Positions 9,372-18,115 are shown, counted from the stretch's first letter. The stretch is 37,755 nucleotides of DNA from Caballeronia sp. SEWSISQ10-4 2 (GCF_030464885.1 NZ_JALPRJ010000076.1:1-37755); one strand, 5' to 3'. A program made the numbers and translations. Notes: generated by a model from the letters alone, not told the origin.

Positions 9372-10487
9372 TTAGCCTGCGGATGCGTGGGCTGCGAGGT
9401 TAAATGTCCGGTGATTTATCTCACCAAACAAGATCTCCAGCAAATCGCGCGCTGCCCGATCCCATCGGTACCTCTGCGCATGGCGCAGGCCCAGGCTTTT
9501 ATAGCTTTGCCGCACCCTCCGGTCACTCATCATCAGCGAAATTTTCTCGGCAATGTCGTCAACAGAGGTGGCATCGCAATACATTGCTGCCGTCCCGCAC
9601 GCTTCGGGGATCGACGCATGTTTCGACGCGATCACCGGGCAGCCGCAATACATCGCCTCGAGCGGCGGCAAACCGAAACCCTCGTACAGCGATGGAAACA
9701 CTAGGCATGCAGCGCTCTCATAGAGCGCTTTCAGCTCACCGTCAGAAATGAAGCCCGCCCATATGACCCGCTTCGAAACGACCTGTTCCGCAACGCGCCC
9801 CGCGTTAAAGACGCGGGCGTTGCCGCCGCCAACAATAACGAACTTGACGTCCTGGAGATGACCGAGACGACCGACCGCATCCAGAACGCGTTGCAGGTTT
9901 TTGCGTGGATCGAGACTGCCTACGATCACGCAATACGAATCTTTTACGAGGTCCAGACGCTGAAGGATTGCCTGATCGCTGACGACCCGGTCGAGATGAT
10001 CGGCGCCAGGAGGCAGGACTGCAACGCGCGATGCATCAATGTTGAGGTGATGACAGATGCGCTCTTTCGAAAATGCCGAAATCGTCAAAATCATCGGCGC
10101 GTTTCTCGGCAGCATCGAAAACCTGAGCCGATACCAGAGCAAAAACTTCTTCGAGAATGCATGTGGCACATCGAAGACCGCCATGTCATGAACCATTACA
10201 ACTTGACTGCGTTTAAAGAGTGGGCTGCTATTGCACAGACTGACAAGCGTCGTACCTCGTGCAGCAATCGGTAGCGTAATTTGCTCCCAGAGATTGCCGC
10301 GAAACCACGGAAAGCGGCGTTGCCGTTTGAGCAGCGTGCCTGGTTCGACCGCATCCTGCGGCATGAAAACTTCAAGCTCGCCGCCTGGTGCTCCGCGCAA
10401 CTGCACGGCTCTTGTCAATTCATAGGCGACCCGCTGAACGCCGGTAATTCGTTGCGCTGTGAATTTCCCGTTGATTGCGAAAGTCAT
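9372..10487 (-). CDS. GT4-family glycosyltransferase
   Basis: A 371-aa GT-B glycosyltransferase of the GT4 type. The N-terminus has the short acceptor-side motif RITGVQRVAYEL, and the C-terminal half contains VGSLDPRKNLQRVLDAV, FVIVGGG and VFPSLYEGFGLPPLEAMYCG with the EX7E pair. The ATG at 10487 has GAGGGA about 10 bases upstream. It lies 64 bases downstream of the autokinase gene; a 20-bp palindrome in that gap may reduce read-through. Likely an exopolysaccharide repeat-unit enzyme; the sugar is unknown. Confidence 0.9.
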   Translation of the reverse strand: MTFAINGKFTAQRITGVQRVAYELTRAVQLRGAPGGELEVFMPQDAVEPGTLLKRQRRFPWFRGNLWEQITLPIAARGTTLVSLCNSSPLFKRSQVVMVHDMAVFDVPHAFSKKFLLWYRLRFSMLPRNAPMILTISAFSKERICHHLNIDASRVAVLPPGADHLDRVVSDQAILQRLDLVKDSYCVIVGSLDPRKNLQRVLDAVGRLGHLQDVKFVIVGGGNARVFNAGRVAEQVVSKRVIWAGFISDGELKALYESAACLVFPSLYEGFGLPPLEAMYCGCPVIASKHASIPEACGTAAMYCDATSVDDIAEKISLMMSDRRVRQSYKSLGLRHAQRYRWDRAARDLLEILFGEINHRTFNLAAHASAG

Positions 10488-10513
10488 GACATTTTTCCCT
10501 CGAACGATGTAGT

Positions 10514-10533
10514 GAGCTCCCGGCCGGGAGCTC
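10514..10533. terminator. 20-bp perfect palindrome after the wzc-like gene
   Basis: GAGCTCCCGG (10514-10523) is followed directly by its reverse complement (10524-10533), and pairing can extend to 10511-10536 with one G-T mismatch. It lies between the autokinase gene and the next glycosyltransferase gene on the minus strand. It lacks a U-tract, so partial termination or mRNA processing is as likely as full termination. It resembles the palindrome at 5464-5485 in design. Confidence 0.5.
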
Positions 10534-10551
10534 GCTGATGACTTGGCGGGT

Positions 10552-12867
10552 TCAGCTCGCCGAACTCAGATGTCCCGTGTCGCTCGCGTAGTTCGTCGTG
10601 TATTCGTAGTTGCGATTACTCCGTCGCAGCGGTATAGCGTTAAAAACTGCACCCGCAATGCGCCCCTCGGTGCGTTCAAGCTTTTTGACGGTATCGGCGA
10701 TTTCGTCCTCGCTTTGCATGCCCGAACGCAGGACGAGCATCGTGGCGCCAGCTTCGCTCGCAATGATCGACGCGTCGGTCACGGCGAGAATCGGCGGGGT
10801 GTCGATGATGATTAGGTCGAACTGCTTGCTGAGCCGATCCAACAAATCCCGGAAGGTTTTCTTCATCAGCAGTGCTGCAGGGTTGTTGGGGCGCTCACCG
10901 CATGCTAAGAACGACATGCCGTGAACACCGACGTGCCGCAGCGCGTTGCGCACGGGGATTCGGCCTGAGAGCACCTCCGAGAGGCCGCCCCGATTACTCA
11001 TGCCGAAGTAGGAGGCGAGGTGACCACGGCGCATATCCGCATCAATCAGGAGCACCTTGGACCCGATCTCCGCATGCAGCACGGCCAAGTTGGCCGCGAC
11101 AAAGCTCTTCCCCGCGGACGGCGTGGGTCCAGTGAACATCACAATGTTGTTTGGCGCGTGCACAAGGTCGCGCGCGAGCGCGGTACGCACCTCGCGAAGC
11201 GCTTCAACCGAGGGATCATTCGGAAAGCGCGCCGCGAGCACCTTGGTGCCAACGCCGTCCAGCGCCGTGGCCGCGGCATTGCTATCAAACGGGTGATCCT
11301 CAAGCGAATCCCGCCAAAATGGGCTTGTTGGCAAAGCTTTGCGAGCCGCTCCGTCAGCGTCGCGGGCAAGCTGCACCTGCTGCTGGCTAAATAAAATCTC
11401 TCCGATGACTGGCACGCTCAGCCGACGTTCAACAAAAAGCGGATCGGTCACCCCTGTCATGACATGGCGGCGCATAAATACCAAAAACATGCCAGAGATC
11501 AAGCCAAGCGCAACAGCGCCCCCGAGAACGATCGGGCGACTTGGTTTCGTCGGGCGCAATGGCCTAATCGCAACATCGACGACGTGCGCCCCACCCGTCG
11601 TGCTGGCACGCCGCACCGACAACTGCTCCGCCTTTTGAACCATGCCCATGTAAATCGTTTCGGCAACCTTTGCATCGCGCGCGAGATCGACGCTATTGCG
11701 CTCAGAGGATGGCATGGCGCTGAAGCGCCCATCGAACGCCGCCTTAGCTTTATTTAACTGCGCTAGTTGGATATCGATGTTTTGTACCCATCGGCTGTCC
11801 GGCGTAAACTTCTCCATCATTTGCGTACGCTGCAGTTGCAGAGTAGCGATCTGCCGGTCAAAGTCGATGCCGCCTTGCAGATAGGCCTGTGCCTCAGCAG
11901 TTGGTTGCATCGAGTTCGATGACGCCCTGAAGTTCCTGAGCGCCTCTTCCTTTCGCCTGAGGTCCGCAAGCAGACGCGGTAGTTCGCCGTTGATAAAAGC
12001 GAGGGTTTTGCTATCGTTGGACTGTCGGCTTGCCACCGCGGTCGCAAGATATTGCTGCGCAAGCGCATTAGTGACTTCGACTGCCTTAGCACGGTTCGAG
12101 TCCGAGTACTCCATCTCAATCAGACCCGAGTCCTTTACCTTGTCAGTGACCTTTATGACGTCACCGAAACGCTTGACCGCGTCGAGCGAATTCCACCGAA
12201 TTACCTCAAAGCTGGTTCCGGGCCGCGCAACGAGTTGAGCCACGAGCATAGAAACGCCATTTGAGTTGGCGGGCTTGCCCACGGCGCCGCGTAGCAATAC
12301 TTCATTCGATGGTCCACGGAGCTCGTATTGGCCGCCATCGAGCACGACCATGTTCAGCTTTTCTTCCTCAAGTTCCTGGGGAACGTCCAGATTGGCGATC
12401 TGCAATCGTTCCCCACCCCATGCGTACGATTTGAGACCGAGCCATGGCGCGGCCAGTTGTCCCGGAGTGGCCAATCTTTCCGCGAGATCACCAAGCAGCG
12501 GAATTGTGCGGGGCTTCACCGAGACATCGAACCGGTACCGCTCGATCACCGGCTCCAGCACGGACCGGCTGCGCATCACCGCCATCTCGGCGCTGGGCGC
12601 CGGCGCAGGTGGTGGCAGCGTTTCCTGGTTCTGGATCGCAATGCCAAGCGCGTTTTGCTCAGGCGGATCAACACGCACAAGCACATCGGCGGAATAAATA
12701 GGCGTCGCCACGAGTAGGTACGCCACAGCAAGCGCCACGACGATACCAATGACGTTCAGGATCTCCCATAGGTGATCATGCATCAAGTTGAGCATCTCTT
12801 TGCCCGTCAGCTGGCCATGTTCGTTGGCGATGGGGGGCGAGAGCGAATGTGAGGGGAAATAATCCAC
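10552..12867 (-). CDS. Wzc-type polysaccharide co-polymerase and tyrosine autokinase
   Basis: A 771-aa inner-membrane protein of the Wzc/BceF type. It has a first membrane segment near 37-57, a Wzz chain-length domain and coiled-coil periplasmic region (about 60-430), a second membrane segment near 435-455 and a cytoplasmic BY-kinase domain. The kinase shows Walker A GPTPSAGKS (580-588), Walker A' VLLIDAD (605-611) and LIIIDTPP (685-692). The C-terminal tyrosine cluster is short (Tyr754, 756 and 760). Such proteins control chain length and export by cyclic phosphorylation. The start is GTG at 12867 with AAGGA upstream. No Wzb-type phosphatase gene is nearby, so dephosphorylation must be done from elsewhere. 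Confidence 0.93.
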   Translation of the reverse strand: MDYFPSHSLSPPIANEHGQLTGKEMLNLMHDHLWEILNVIGIVVALAVAYLLVATPIYSADVLVRVDPPEQNALGIAIQNQETLPPPAPAPSAEMAVMRSRSVLEPVIERYRFDVSVKPRTIPLLGDLAERLATPGQLAAPWLGLKSYAWGGERLQIANLDVPQELEEEKLNMVVLDGGQYELRGPSNEVLLRGAVGKPANSNGVSMLVAQLVARPGTSFEVIRWNSLDAVKRFGDVIKVTDKVKDSGLIEMEYSDSNRAKAVEVTNALAQQYLATAVASRQSNDSKTLAFINGELPRLLADLRRKEEALRNFRASSNSMQPTAEAQAYLQGGIDFDRQIATLQLQRTQMMEKFTPDSRWVQNIDIQLAQLNKAKAAFDGRFSAMPSSERNSVDLARDAKVAETIYMGMVQKAEQLSVRRASTTGGAHVVDVAIRPLRPTKPSRPIVLGGAVALGLISGMFLVFMRRHVMTGVTDPLFVERRLSVPVIGEILFSQQQVQLARDADGAARKALPTSPFWRDSLEDHPFDSNAAATALDGVGTKVLAARFPNDPSVEALREVRTALARDLVHAPNNIVMFTGPTPSAGKSFVAANLAVLHAEIGSKVLLIDADMRRGHLASYFGMSNRGGLSEVLSGRIPVRNALRHVGVHGMSFLACGERPNNPAALLMKKTFRDLLDRLSKQFDLIIIDTPPILAVTDASIIASEAGATMLVLRSGMQSEDEIADTVKKLERTEGRIAGAVFNAIPLRRSNRNYEYTTNYASDTGHLSSAS

Positions 12868-13032
12868 CGGCGTAGTCCTTCAATGTGCAATGTTTGTAAC
12901 GACCCTGCGGAGTACTTACAGGTGTCAGTTCGTGATGAACAGCGTTGCGCCATCGTTTAATGGGCGCTGCCTTTCGAACACGCTGGGGCGTCGTCCTTAC
13001 CCCAGCAGACGTCCGACGCTGGCACTTACACG

Positions 13033-13233
13033 TCAATCACCGACTGAAACTTCGGTTTTGGCTTGTGGCTTAGTTGTTGGCAACGCCGTGTGTGTCGCTT
13101 GCAGAGCGCTGTCAGCAATCTTGAGCAAAATTTTGAGATCCGCTACGAGGACGGCGGAGGACCTCATCCTGAGCGCTTCGGCCCTCGTGATTGACAGGCG
13201 GATATGTTCGAGTGCGGTTACAGATTCGTTCAT
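13033..13233 (-). CDS. small unknown protein upstream of the autokinase gene
   Basis: A 66-aa frame starting at the ATG at 13233, which is preceded by GGGAG at an 8-base spacing. The product is mostly helical in appearance (SVTALEHIRLSITRAEALRM, then LVADLKILLKIADSALQATH) with no signal peptide or membrane segment, and ends in a polar tail. I do not recognise the family. It lies between the Crp-like regulator and the wzc-like gene, 165 bases before the latter and in the same direction, so it may be the first gene of the exopolysaccharide transcript. An upstream in-frame start at 13293 lacks a good ribosome site. Confidence 0.5.
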   Translation of the reverse strand: MNESVTALEHIRLSITRAEALRMRSSAVLVADLKILLKIADSALQATHTALPTTKPQAKTEVSVGD

Positions 13234-13316
13234 AATTTGGACTCCCAAATACTGGAACATTGACTTGGTTGTTTTGTGCTGCTGGGCGCTCAATTAGTGC
13301 AAAAACCGTGCCGTGG

Positions 13317-14054
13317 TCAGCCCACCGCTTCCCTCGCGTGAACGGGCAACAGCCGGTCGAACTCTCGCTTCACCAGTCCATAACACACGCAGGCATGTGC
13401 CTCGAGTCCCGCGCGATCATTGACCTTAATCGAACGTCGACCATTCTCGACGAGGCCTGCGTCTTGCAGCCTGCCGATCGCCGCAGTCACGCCTTCGCGC
13501 CGCACGCCAAGCATGTCAGCAATTAATTGATGGCTGACATGCACTTCGTTTGTCGGCATTCGATCAATTTCAACGAGCAGCCAGCGGCAAAGCTGTTCAT
13601 AAACAGAATGGTCGCGGTTGCAAATGGCCGTCTGCGCGACTTGCATGAGAAGAGCCTGCATGTAAAGCAACATCTGCCGGCGGAGAAAGTCGCAGCGATC
13701 GAAATGCTTTCGCAACGCGGTTGCGGTGATCCGGTAGGCAATGCCCGGACACTGAACTTGAACGCATGTCGACATGGCCTCCCTGCCGGTGAGTATCGGT
13801 ACGCCTATCATCCCTTCCGGCCCAACGGCTGCAACTTCGACCGATGCGCCGCCCTTCATTTTGTATAGCAGCGAAACGACGCCCGTAAGGGGGAAGTACG
13901 CGTGTTCGATGTGCTCGCCGGCACCGCAAAGTATCTGTTCCTCTCGAAGACGCACCAATTCAACATGAGACTTCAATGCCTGCCATTCATGTGAAGGAAG
14001 CGCATCGAGCAAGTAATTGACTTGGTGTTCCGGGTCAAGAGTTAACGTATTCAT
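13317..14054 (-). CDS. Crp/Fnr-family transcription regulator
   Basis: A 245-aa protein with an N-terminal cyclic-nucleotide-binding-like beta barrel (about 15-120; YFPLTGVVSLL, VEVAAVGPEGMIGV) and a C-terminal winged helix-turn-helix (about 172-215; SHQLIADMLGVRREGVTAAIGRLQDAGLV). The barrel lacks the Arg-Ser pair that binds cAMP in Crp, so it probably senses another signal or none. I chose the ATG at 14054, preceded closely by GGGAG; the frame extends upstream to 14198 but the extra residues look non-coding. It precedes the exopolysaccharide run in the same direction, so it is a candidate regulator of that run; this is inferred from position only. Confidence 0.88.
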   Translation of the reverse strand: MNTLTLDPEHQVNYLLDALPSHEWQALKSHVELVRLREEQILCGAGEHIEHAYFPLTGVVSLLYKMKGGASVEVAAVGPEGMIGVPILTGREAMSTCVQVQCPGIAYRITATALRKHFDRCDFLRRQMLLYMQALLMQVAQTAICNRDHSVYEQLCRWLLVEIDRMPTNEVHVSHQLIADMLGVRREGVTAAIGRLQDAGLVENGRRSIKVNDRAGLEAHACVCYGLVKREFDRLLPVHAREAVG

Positions 14055-14589
14055 TGATCTCCCAAAGTCATGCAGCGCGATCCGAATCCAGCTACCCGCG
14101 CCCTCAAAGAGAGCCGTCTTGCGGGATGAGCGACAGCGAGTTCCCGTTGGGTGCACAATCCCCTCCGGCAGCGTATGTGGCGGCGAAGCACAGGCCATGT
14201 TCTCCAGCAGGCGGCGATTGACCCCAATAACGTCCGGTAGTCCCTAAGTCGAGCCACTCGCCAATACGTGGCGCTTAGCAGACGGCGCCAAGGCCAATTT
14301 GTTCCGAAGCTGCACGCTGAAGACGCTACGCTGGTCCGACAAGCCATCGCTCCATGAAGCGATAGAACGAATGGGGGGCTTGGCCGCGCTCTGGCACTAC
14401 ACCGCGACGCACGCCTCTCGACGGCGCCCGACGAACCTTTCCGCCAAATCACCTGTTTCGCCAGTGCAGTCTGAGGTTGCTTCGAAACATCGCGTCAGTA
14501 GGCGACCTCGGAAAGCGGACTACTCGAACGCTCACGAGCGAAGCGATGCAAAGGGCAGATAGTTCAATTGACATAGCGATTAAGCGAAC

Positions 14590-14629
14590 ATTGGGGTTGC
14601 TCCCGATGTATTGGGGTTACTCCCGATGT
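14590..14629. repeat. 20-bp tandem repeat, two copies
   Basis: ATTGGGGTTGCTCCCGATGT (14590-14609) is followed directly by a copy (14610-14629) with a single G-to-A change at position 11. Each unit contains GGGG and CCC in dyad-like arrangement. The 20-base period places both copies on about the same DNA face, so a pair of protein-binding sites is possible. Confidence 0.7.
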
Positions 14630-14931
14630 TGCGTTGAGCATAGACGCACAAAAGCGGTTGAGACCAGAAGTGGCCCAAAGTCTAGAAGTATTGGCCGATA
14701 GTGTTAAGTTAATTACAGCGTAAATGCCGGCTTGAAAGGGTTGTTGCGACATGCAATTCTTTGTAACAAAATCGACCTTTCCGGAAAAACGCTGAAAATA
14801 ATATATGCTAAATCGAAGTTTTCCGATCATTGACATCACTTCGCTGCATGAACGAGACTAGGCTCTACGCCCACCAGGCGGGCATCTCAGGCTTTTTTTC
14901 GAGCGACAGTGCGAATTTAGTCACCCATATC

Positions 14932-14960
14932 GATATTAATCTGACGAAATAGATATTGAT
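14932..14960. promoter_or_regulatory. direct repeats GATATTRAT, 20 bases apart
   Basis: GATATTAAT at 14932-14940 and GATATTGAT at 14952-14960 are direct repeats two helical turns apart, about 170 bases upstream of the AraC-like start. AraC-family regulators often bind direct repeats near their own gene. The link is inference. Confidence 0.3.
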
Positions 14961-15129
14961 TGCAACGACAAGTTATTTGCGGACTTGTACTCGCTCGCGC
15001 CAGTAAGTTTTACGGAGATCGCGCATCTTCAAAATACGCCGATCGCTCGCCTTAATTAGCCAATGTTCAGCTGTCTCACGTTGAATTGTGGTGCTTTGTA
15101 AATGGACTTGTACGTTGGAGATTTAAACT

Positions 15130-16149
15130 GTGAACATCATTTCCCCACTCAATGACATTCAACAGAAGATTGGATCAGACGACACCAAGAAGCACATTGG
15201 ACTTCTGCTCTCTGACGAGTGCTCCGTAGCGAATGCAGGGGTCATAGGCGAGGCGTTCCGGATAGCCAACGAGATTGAACAGGCAGAGGGGGCGCCGGCT
15301 CCGTACCGCTTCTCTGTGTTGTCGAGTCGCGGCGGCTCTGTTACCAGTTCCTCATCAATCTCCATTTGGACGCAGAAGCTCGAGAGCTACAGTCTGGTCG
15401 ATTTTCATGCGTTTTTCGTCGCCTGTCATGAAGCTGGCGCTGCGGACGCGCTTGACGACCAGTTGCTCTCGTGGCTGTGCGGGCCAGGCGGTGACGCGCA
15501 CGTCCGTCATCAACACGCGGAAAACTTACTCAACAATCCGTCAAGCATTGAACCGCCGCCGGTGCCGATATTCTGGTTCAGGGATGTACCGACTGCGGCA
15601 TGGTCGATCAGTACACTCCCTGCGGACCTGGCACTGGCGCAGATTGAGCGCGACCTCAATGCAGACATCGCGCAAAAAATCGCGCGCGTGCTGCAGCCGC
15701 ACGTCGTCACTGGGGCCAAGTTCGATTTCGAGGATCTTAGTGCGGGCACCACCGAGAAAATTCACGAGTCGGCCCGCTGGATTAGGGAAAATTACAGCGA
15801 TCCCATTTCTGTCGCTCAAGCGGCGGAGGCGGCTGCGATGAGCACGCGCAACTATCCTCGGCGTTTTAAGAGCGAACTCGGGGTGACACCTTCTGAATAT
15901 TTAACTCGCACCCGCTTGGAGATCATCTGCAGGTTGCTAGTGGAAACCGATTTACCCGTAGACAAGATTGCGAGGCGTTGCGGCATGGGCAACGGCAATC
16001 GGCTGGGACGACTTTTTCGCAAAAGGTTTGGAGTATCGCCGATGATCTTTCGGGTGCAGAACCGGGTTACGACGGGCAGCCCAGGCACTCCTTTCGCCGA
16101 CATCCGACAAACGTCGACAACAGCAACGTCCGATGGTCAATCGCGATGA
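15130..16149 (+). CDS. AraC-family regulator with DJ-1/GATase1-like N-terminal domain
   Basis: A 339-aa protein of the GlxA-like group. Residues about 20-200 form a DJ-1/PfpI-like domain (HIGLLLSDECSVANAGVIGE, VDFHAFFVACHEAG) and about 215-310 form the double helix-turn-helix of AraC (ISVAQAAEAAAMSTRNYPRRFKSELGVTP... and VDKIARRCGMGNGNRLGRLFRKRFGVSP; shown here only in part). The start is GTG at 15130 with TTGGAG 9 bases upstream. It diverges from the Crp-like gene and the exopolysaccharide run, and I infer, without direct proof, that it regulates part of them. Confidence 0.88.
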   Translation: MNIISPLNDIQQKIGSDDTKKHIGLLLSDECSVANAGVIGEAFRIANEIEQAEGAPAPYRFSVLSSRGGSVTSSSSISIWTQKLESYSLVDFHAFFVACHEAGAADALDDQLLSWLCGPGGDAHVRHQHAENLLNNPSSIEPPPVPIFWFRDVPTAAWSISTLPADLALAQIERDLNADIAQKIARVLQPHVVTGAKFDFEDLSAGTTEKIHESARWIRENYSDPISVAQAAEAAAMSTRNYPRRFKSELGVTPSEYLTRTRLEIICRLLVETDLPVDKIARRCGMGNGNRLGRLFRKRFGVSPMIFRVQNRVTTGSPGTPFADIRQTSTTATSDGQSR

Positions 16150-16281
16150 CCGGTTCGGACCGTGCCAACGACGGATGGAAAACGCGCCTAGTACCAAGTT
16201 AAAGCCGATCGACTGCGTATTCGATGCCGGGTTGTGTCACGATAAGGCGAGTGGGACGAGCAATTCCCAATATGATTAGTA

Positions 16282-16560
16282 CTATTTACATAACCAGGAA
16301 TAGAATTGCTCGGCTGCGGTTTTGGCGAAGCCATCATCGTGCATCTGCCCCTTGCGAATCATGTGCGTCAGTTCGATGCCGGCCAGGATGATGCGAGCAC
16401 ACCGGAAATCCTTGAAGCCTATCATTGGTTTGATGGCCCGGTGATCCTGCTCCACGATGTTATTCAGGTACTTGCTCTGGCGGACCTTGATCAGTGTCGA
16501 CCGCTCGGCGTTGAGCGCTTCGAGCGCGGCCAGATTGGCGCCGCTCTTACTCCAGGGCGT
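16282..16560 (-). pseudogene. IS6-family transposase, C-terminal remnant
   Basis: On the minus strand this encodes about 90 residues typical of the IS6 transposase end: ALNAERSTLIKVRQSKYLN, NNIVEQDHRAIK with the last catalytic Glu of the DDE triad, then GFKDFRCARIILAGIELTHM and IRKGQMHDDG. About four residues usually found between RAIK and the PM-GFK motif are missing. The N-terminal two thirds, with both catalytic aspartates, are absent, and the frame runs upstream into group II intron sequence. A GGGTTGTGTCAC stretch at 16229-16240, about 50 bases past the stop, may be what is left of the terminal repeat. Confidence 0.82.
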
Positions 16561-16589
16561 CTCCCCCGCCCCGGTGTGTGACCGGGCCT

Positions 16590-17260
16590 TCGCGCTTTGT
16601 GTCGCATGCCGTGTCTCGGTCACAGGCGTCAATCCCCGGCGCAACACCGTCCCCATCGTGTCCTTACCGCCATCGACTTTACGAACCACGTAGCAGAGAC
16701 GCCAGCCACTGGATTTCGTGATCATCCGATGGCAGAGCGGACAGGGGCGGTCCTGATCCAGCCACAACCGGATCAGCCGTATCCGGCCCTTGAGCGAGTC
16801 GAGCATCCCCAAGCCCAACCGCTTTTCAAAAATAGCTTTCCCACCGCGGGTCGAACGGGTTGGCAAGGGACTTGATCTTCCGGTGCGGCCGAAACAGCGT
16901 GCCGGCGATGGTGGCGCGTAGCGTCAGGAGTTTCACGTTTCATGTGCTGAGCATTTTGCCAGTCTCCGTGCGAAAGACCCGATGCTGAAATCCTACTGTT
17001 CGGAAATATTTCTGCCGCACCCAGCGTGTGTCTTTGTTCGCTTGTCGACGCCTTGCCCAGCGCCACAGACACTGCCAGATCGCAGAGTTGACCTTGCTGA
17101 AGATGCCCTTTGATATGACGTGGCAATGGCAGTTTGCCCATCTGCGAATCAGTGAAGTGAGTGCATGAATTAGAAAATCGTGTCGCGCCGTCGGGCTGCT
17201 TTTCACGATGTCCCACGGCATGCTCGGAAAGCGCTGAACGCACGCCTTGGACATGCGCGA
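16590..17260 (-). pseudogene. group II intron maturase, C-terminal remnant (frameshifted)
   Basis: The minus strand encodes the X/maturase-to-HNH part of a group II intron reverse transcriptase. A first piece (about 16940-17254) holds HVISKGIFSKVNSAIWQCLW followed by RWARRRQANKDTRWVRQKYF, the maturase signature. After a stop, a second piece (about 16860-16925) reads RKIKSLANPFDPRWESYF. After another frame change, EKRLGLGMLDSLKGRIRLIRLW leads into CPLCHRMITKSSGW and GGKDTMG (16650-16820), an HNH endonuclease domain with its first CxxC but a damaged second part. The reverse transcriptase and all RNA domains upstream are missing. No intron 3' end structure could be identified. Confidence 0.8.
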
Positions 17261-17912
17261 CGCCAGCCAGACAAACGCCCGAACTTATCGCAGGAATGGC
17301 GATGCGGTTCAAGTAGGCATCGCACAGTATCACCAACTGCTCGAGCAGCAGCATCTTCGGCGGCGCCCCGCCTTCCAGCACAGACCGAGTCGGACCCACC
17401 ATCGCGGAAAGAAACATGAAGGTCACCATGGGCAGTTCGTCAAACTGCGCGTCGGTGGCAGTTGCCAACATCGACGACATTGCGGCGACCATGCGCTTCG
17501 ATGCCTGGCTGACCAGGCCAGCCGAGTTCAGTTCGGCAGCCACGAGGTACAGCGCCCGTGACTCGTCCACGCGGGCCGTCTTGGCGTCGACAAACGCGCG
17601 AACCAGGCCTTCCACCATACCGGTTAGGGGTTCGTGATGATATTGGTTGCAGGCTTGCTCGACGGACTCTGCGACATAGTCGAGATGCCGCTGGAGCACC
17701 GCATGCAGCAGCGACTGCTTGTTCGGGTAGTACTGGTAGAGCGCACCCGTCGATACGCCGGCACGGTCTGCCACGCGCGTGGTAGTCAAGCGCTGCAGGC
17801 CATCGCTGAGCAAAACCTGAATGGTCGCCTCGAACACGGCATTGACCGTGGAAACCGACCGGGCTTGACACGGCGTCTTTCTTGGCTCCAGTTCCCTTGT
17901 CGGCAGACTCAT
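16773..17912 (-). CDS. TetR-family regulator with mobile-element C-terminal fusion
   Basis: The N-terminal part is an ordinary TetR regulator: helix-turn-helix at about 25-70 (TTTRVADRAGVSTGALYQYY then PNKQSLLHAVLQ), followed by a helical ligand-binding domain up to about residue 205 (LLLEQLVILCDAYLNRIAIP). A normal member ends there. Here the frame runs on for about 170 more residues that are an out-of-frame reading of the group II intron maturase remnant, so the native stop has been lost. I chose the ATG at 17912 (MSLPTRELEP) over 17942. The DNA-binding and dimer parts look intact; whether the long tail is tolerated is unknown. The target may be the divergent region or the methyltransferase-type gene upstream. 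Confidence 0.75.
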   Translation of the reverse strand: MSLPTRELEPRKTPCQARSVSTVNAVFEATIQVLLSDGLQRLTTTRVADRAGVSTGALYQYYPNKQSLLHAVLQRHLDYVAESVEQACNQYHHEPLTGMVEGLVRAFVDAKTARVDESRALYLVAAELNSAGLVSQASKRMVAAMSSMLATATDAQFDELPMVTFMFLSAMVGPTRSVLEGGAPPKMLLLEQLVILCDAYLNRIAIPAISSGVCLAGVAHVQGVRSALSEHAVGHREKQPDGATRFSNSCTHFTDSQMGKLPLPRHIKGHLQQGQLCDLAVSVALGKASTSEQRHTLGAAEIFPNSRISASGLSHGDWQNAQHMKRETPDATRHHRRHAVSAAPEDQVPCQPVRPAVGKLFLKSGWAWGCSTRSRAGYG

Positions 17913-18115
17913 ATACGTATTCCAACGTTGAAGGACTATCAATTAACAGACAGCCACTACATCACGCACCGGCGAAGATGCCTTTTAGGGGGCGTCCGCA
18001 ACGCCATCGGCTGCGGACCGGCCTGACTATGTCTCAACCAATCCAGATGGGTGTTCACCAGAATCAGTATCAGTCGACAGATACTCGGCTTCCTAATGAC
18101 CACGACCCAGGTCAA

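Larger units (their letters stand above)
14055..15129. other. 1.07-kb regulatory interval between divergent regulators
   Basis: This stretch separates the minus-strand Crp-like gene from the plus-strand AraC-like gene. The first 500 bases are GC-rich with short mutually overlapping frames that I do not recognise and take as decayed sequence. From about 14,700 on it becomes A+T-rich. It contains a 20-bp tandem repeat (14590-14629), a T7 run near 14892-14899 after weak GC-rich dyad sequence, and a pair of 9-bp direct repeats spaced 20 bases (14932 and 14952). Confidence 0.5.

Noticed and set aside
14876..14900. GC-rich dyad followed by T7 as a terminator
   Set aside because: The stem is only about four base pairs and no gene ends upstream on that strand.
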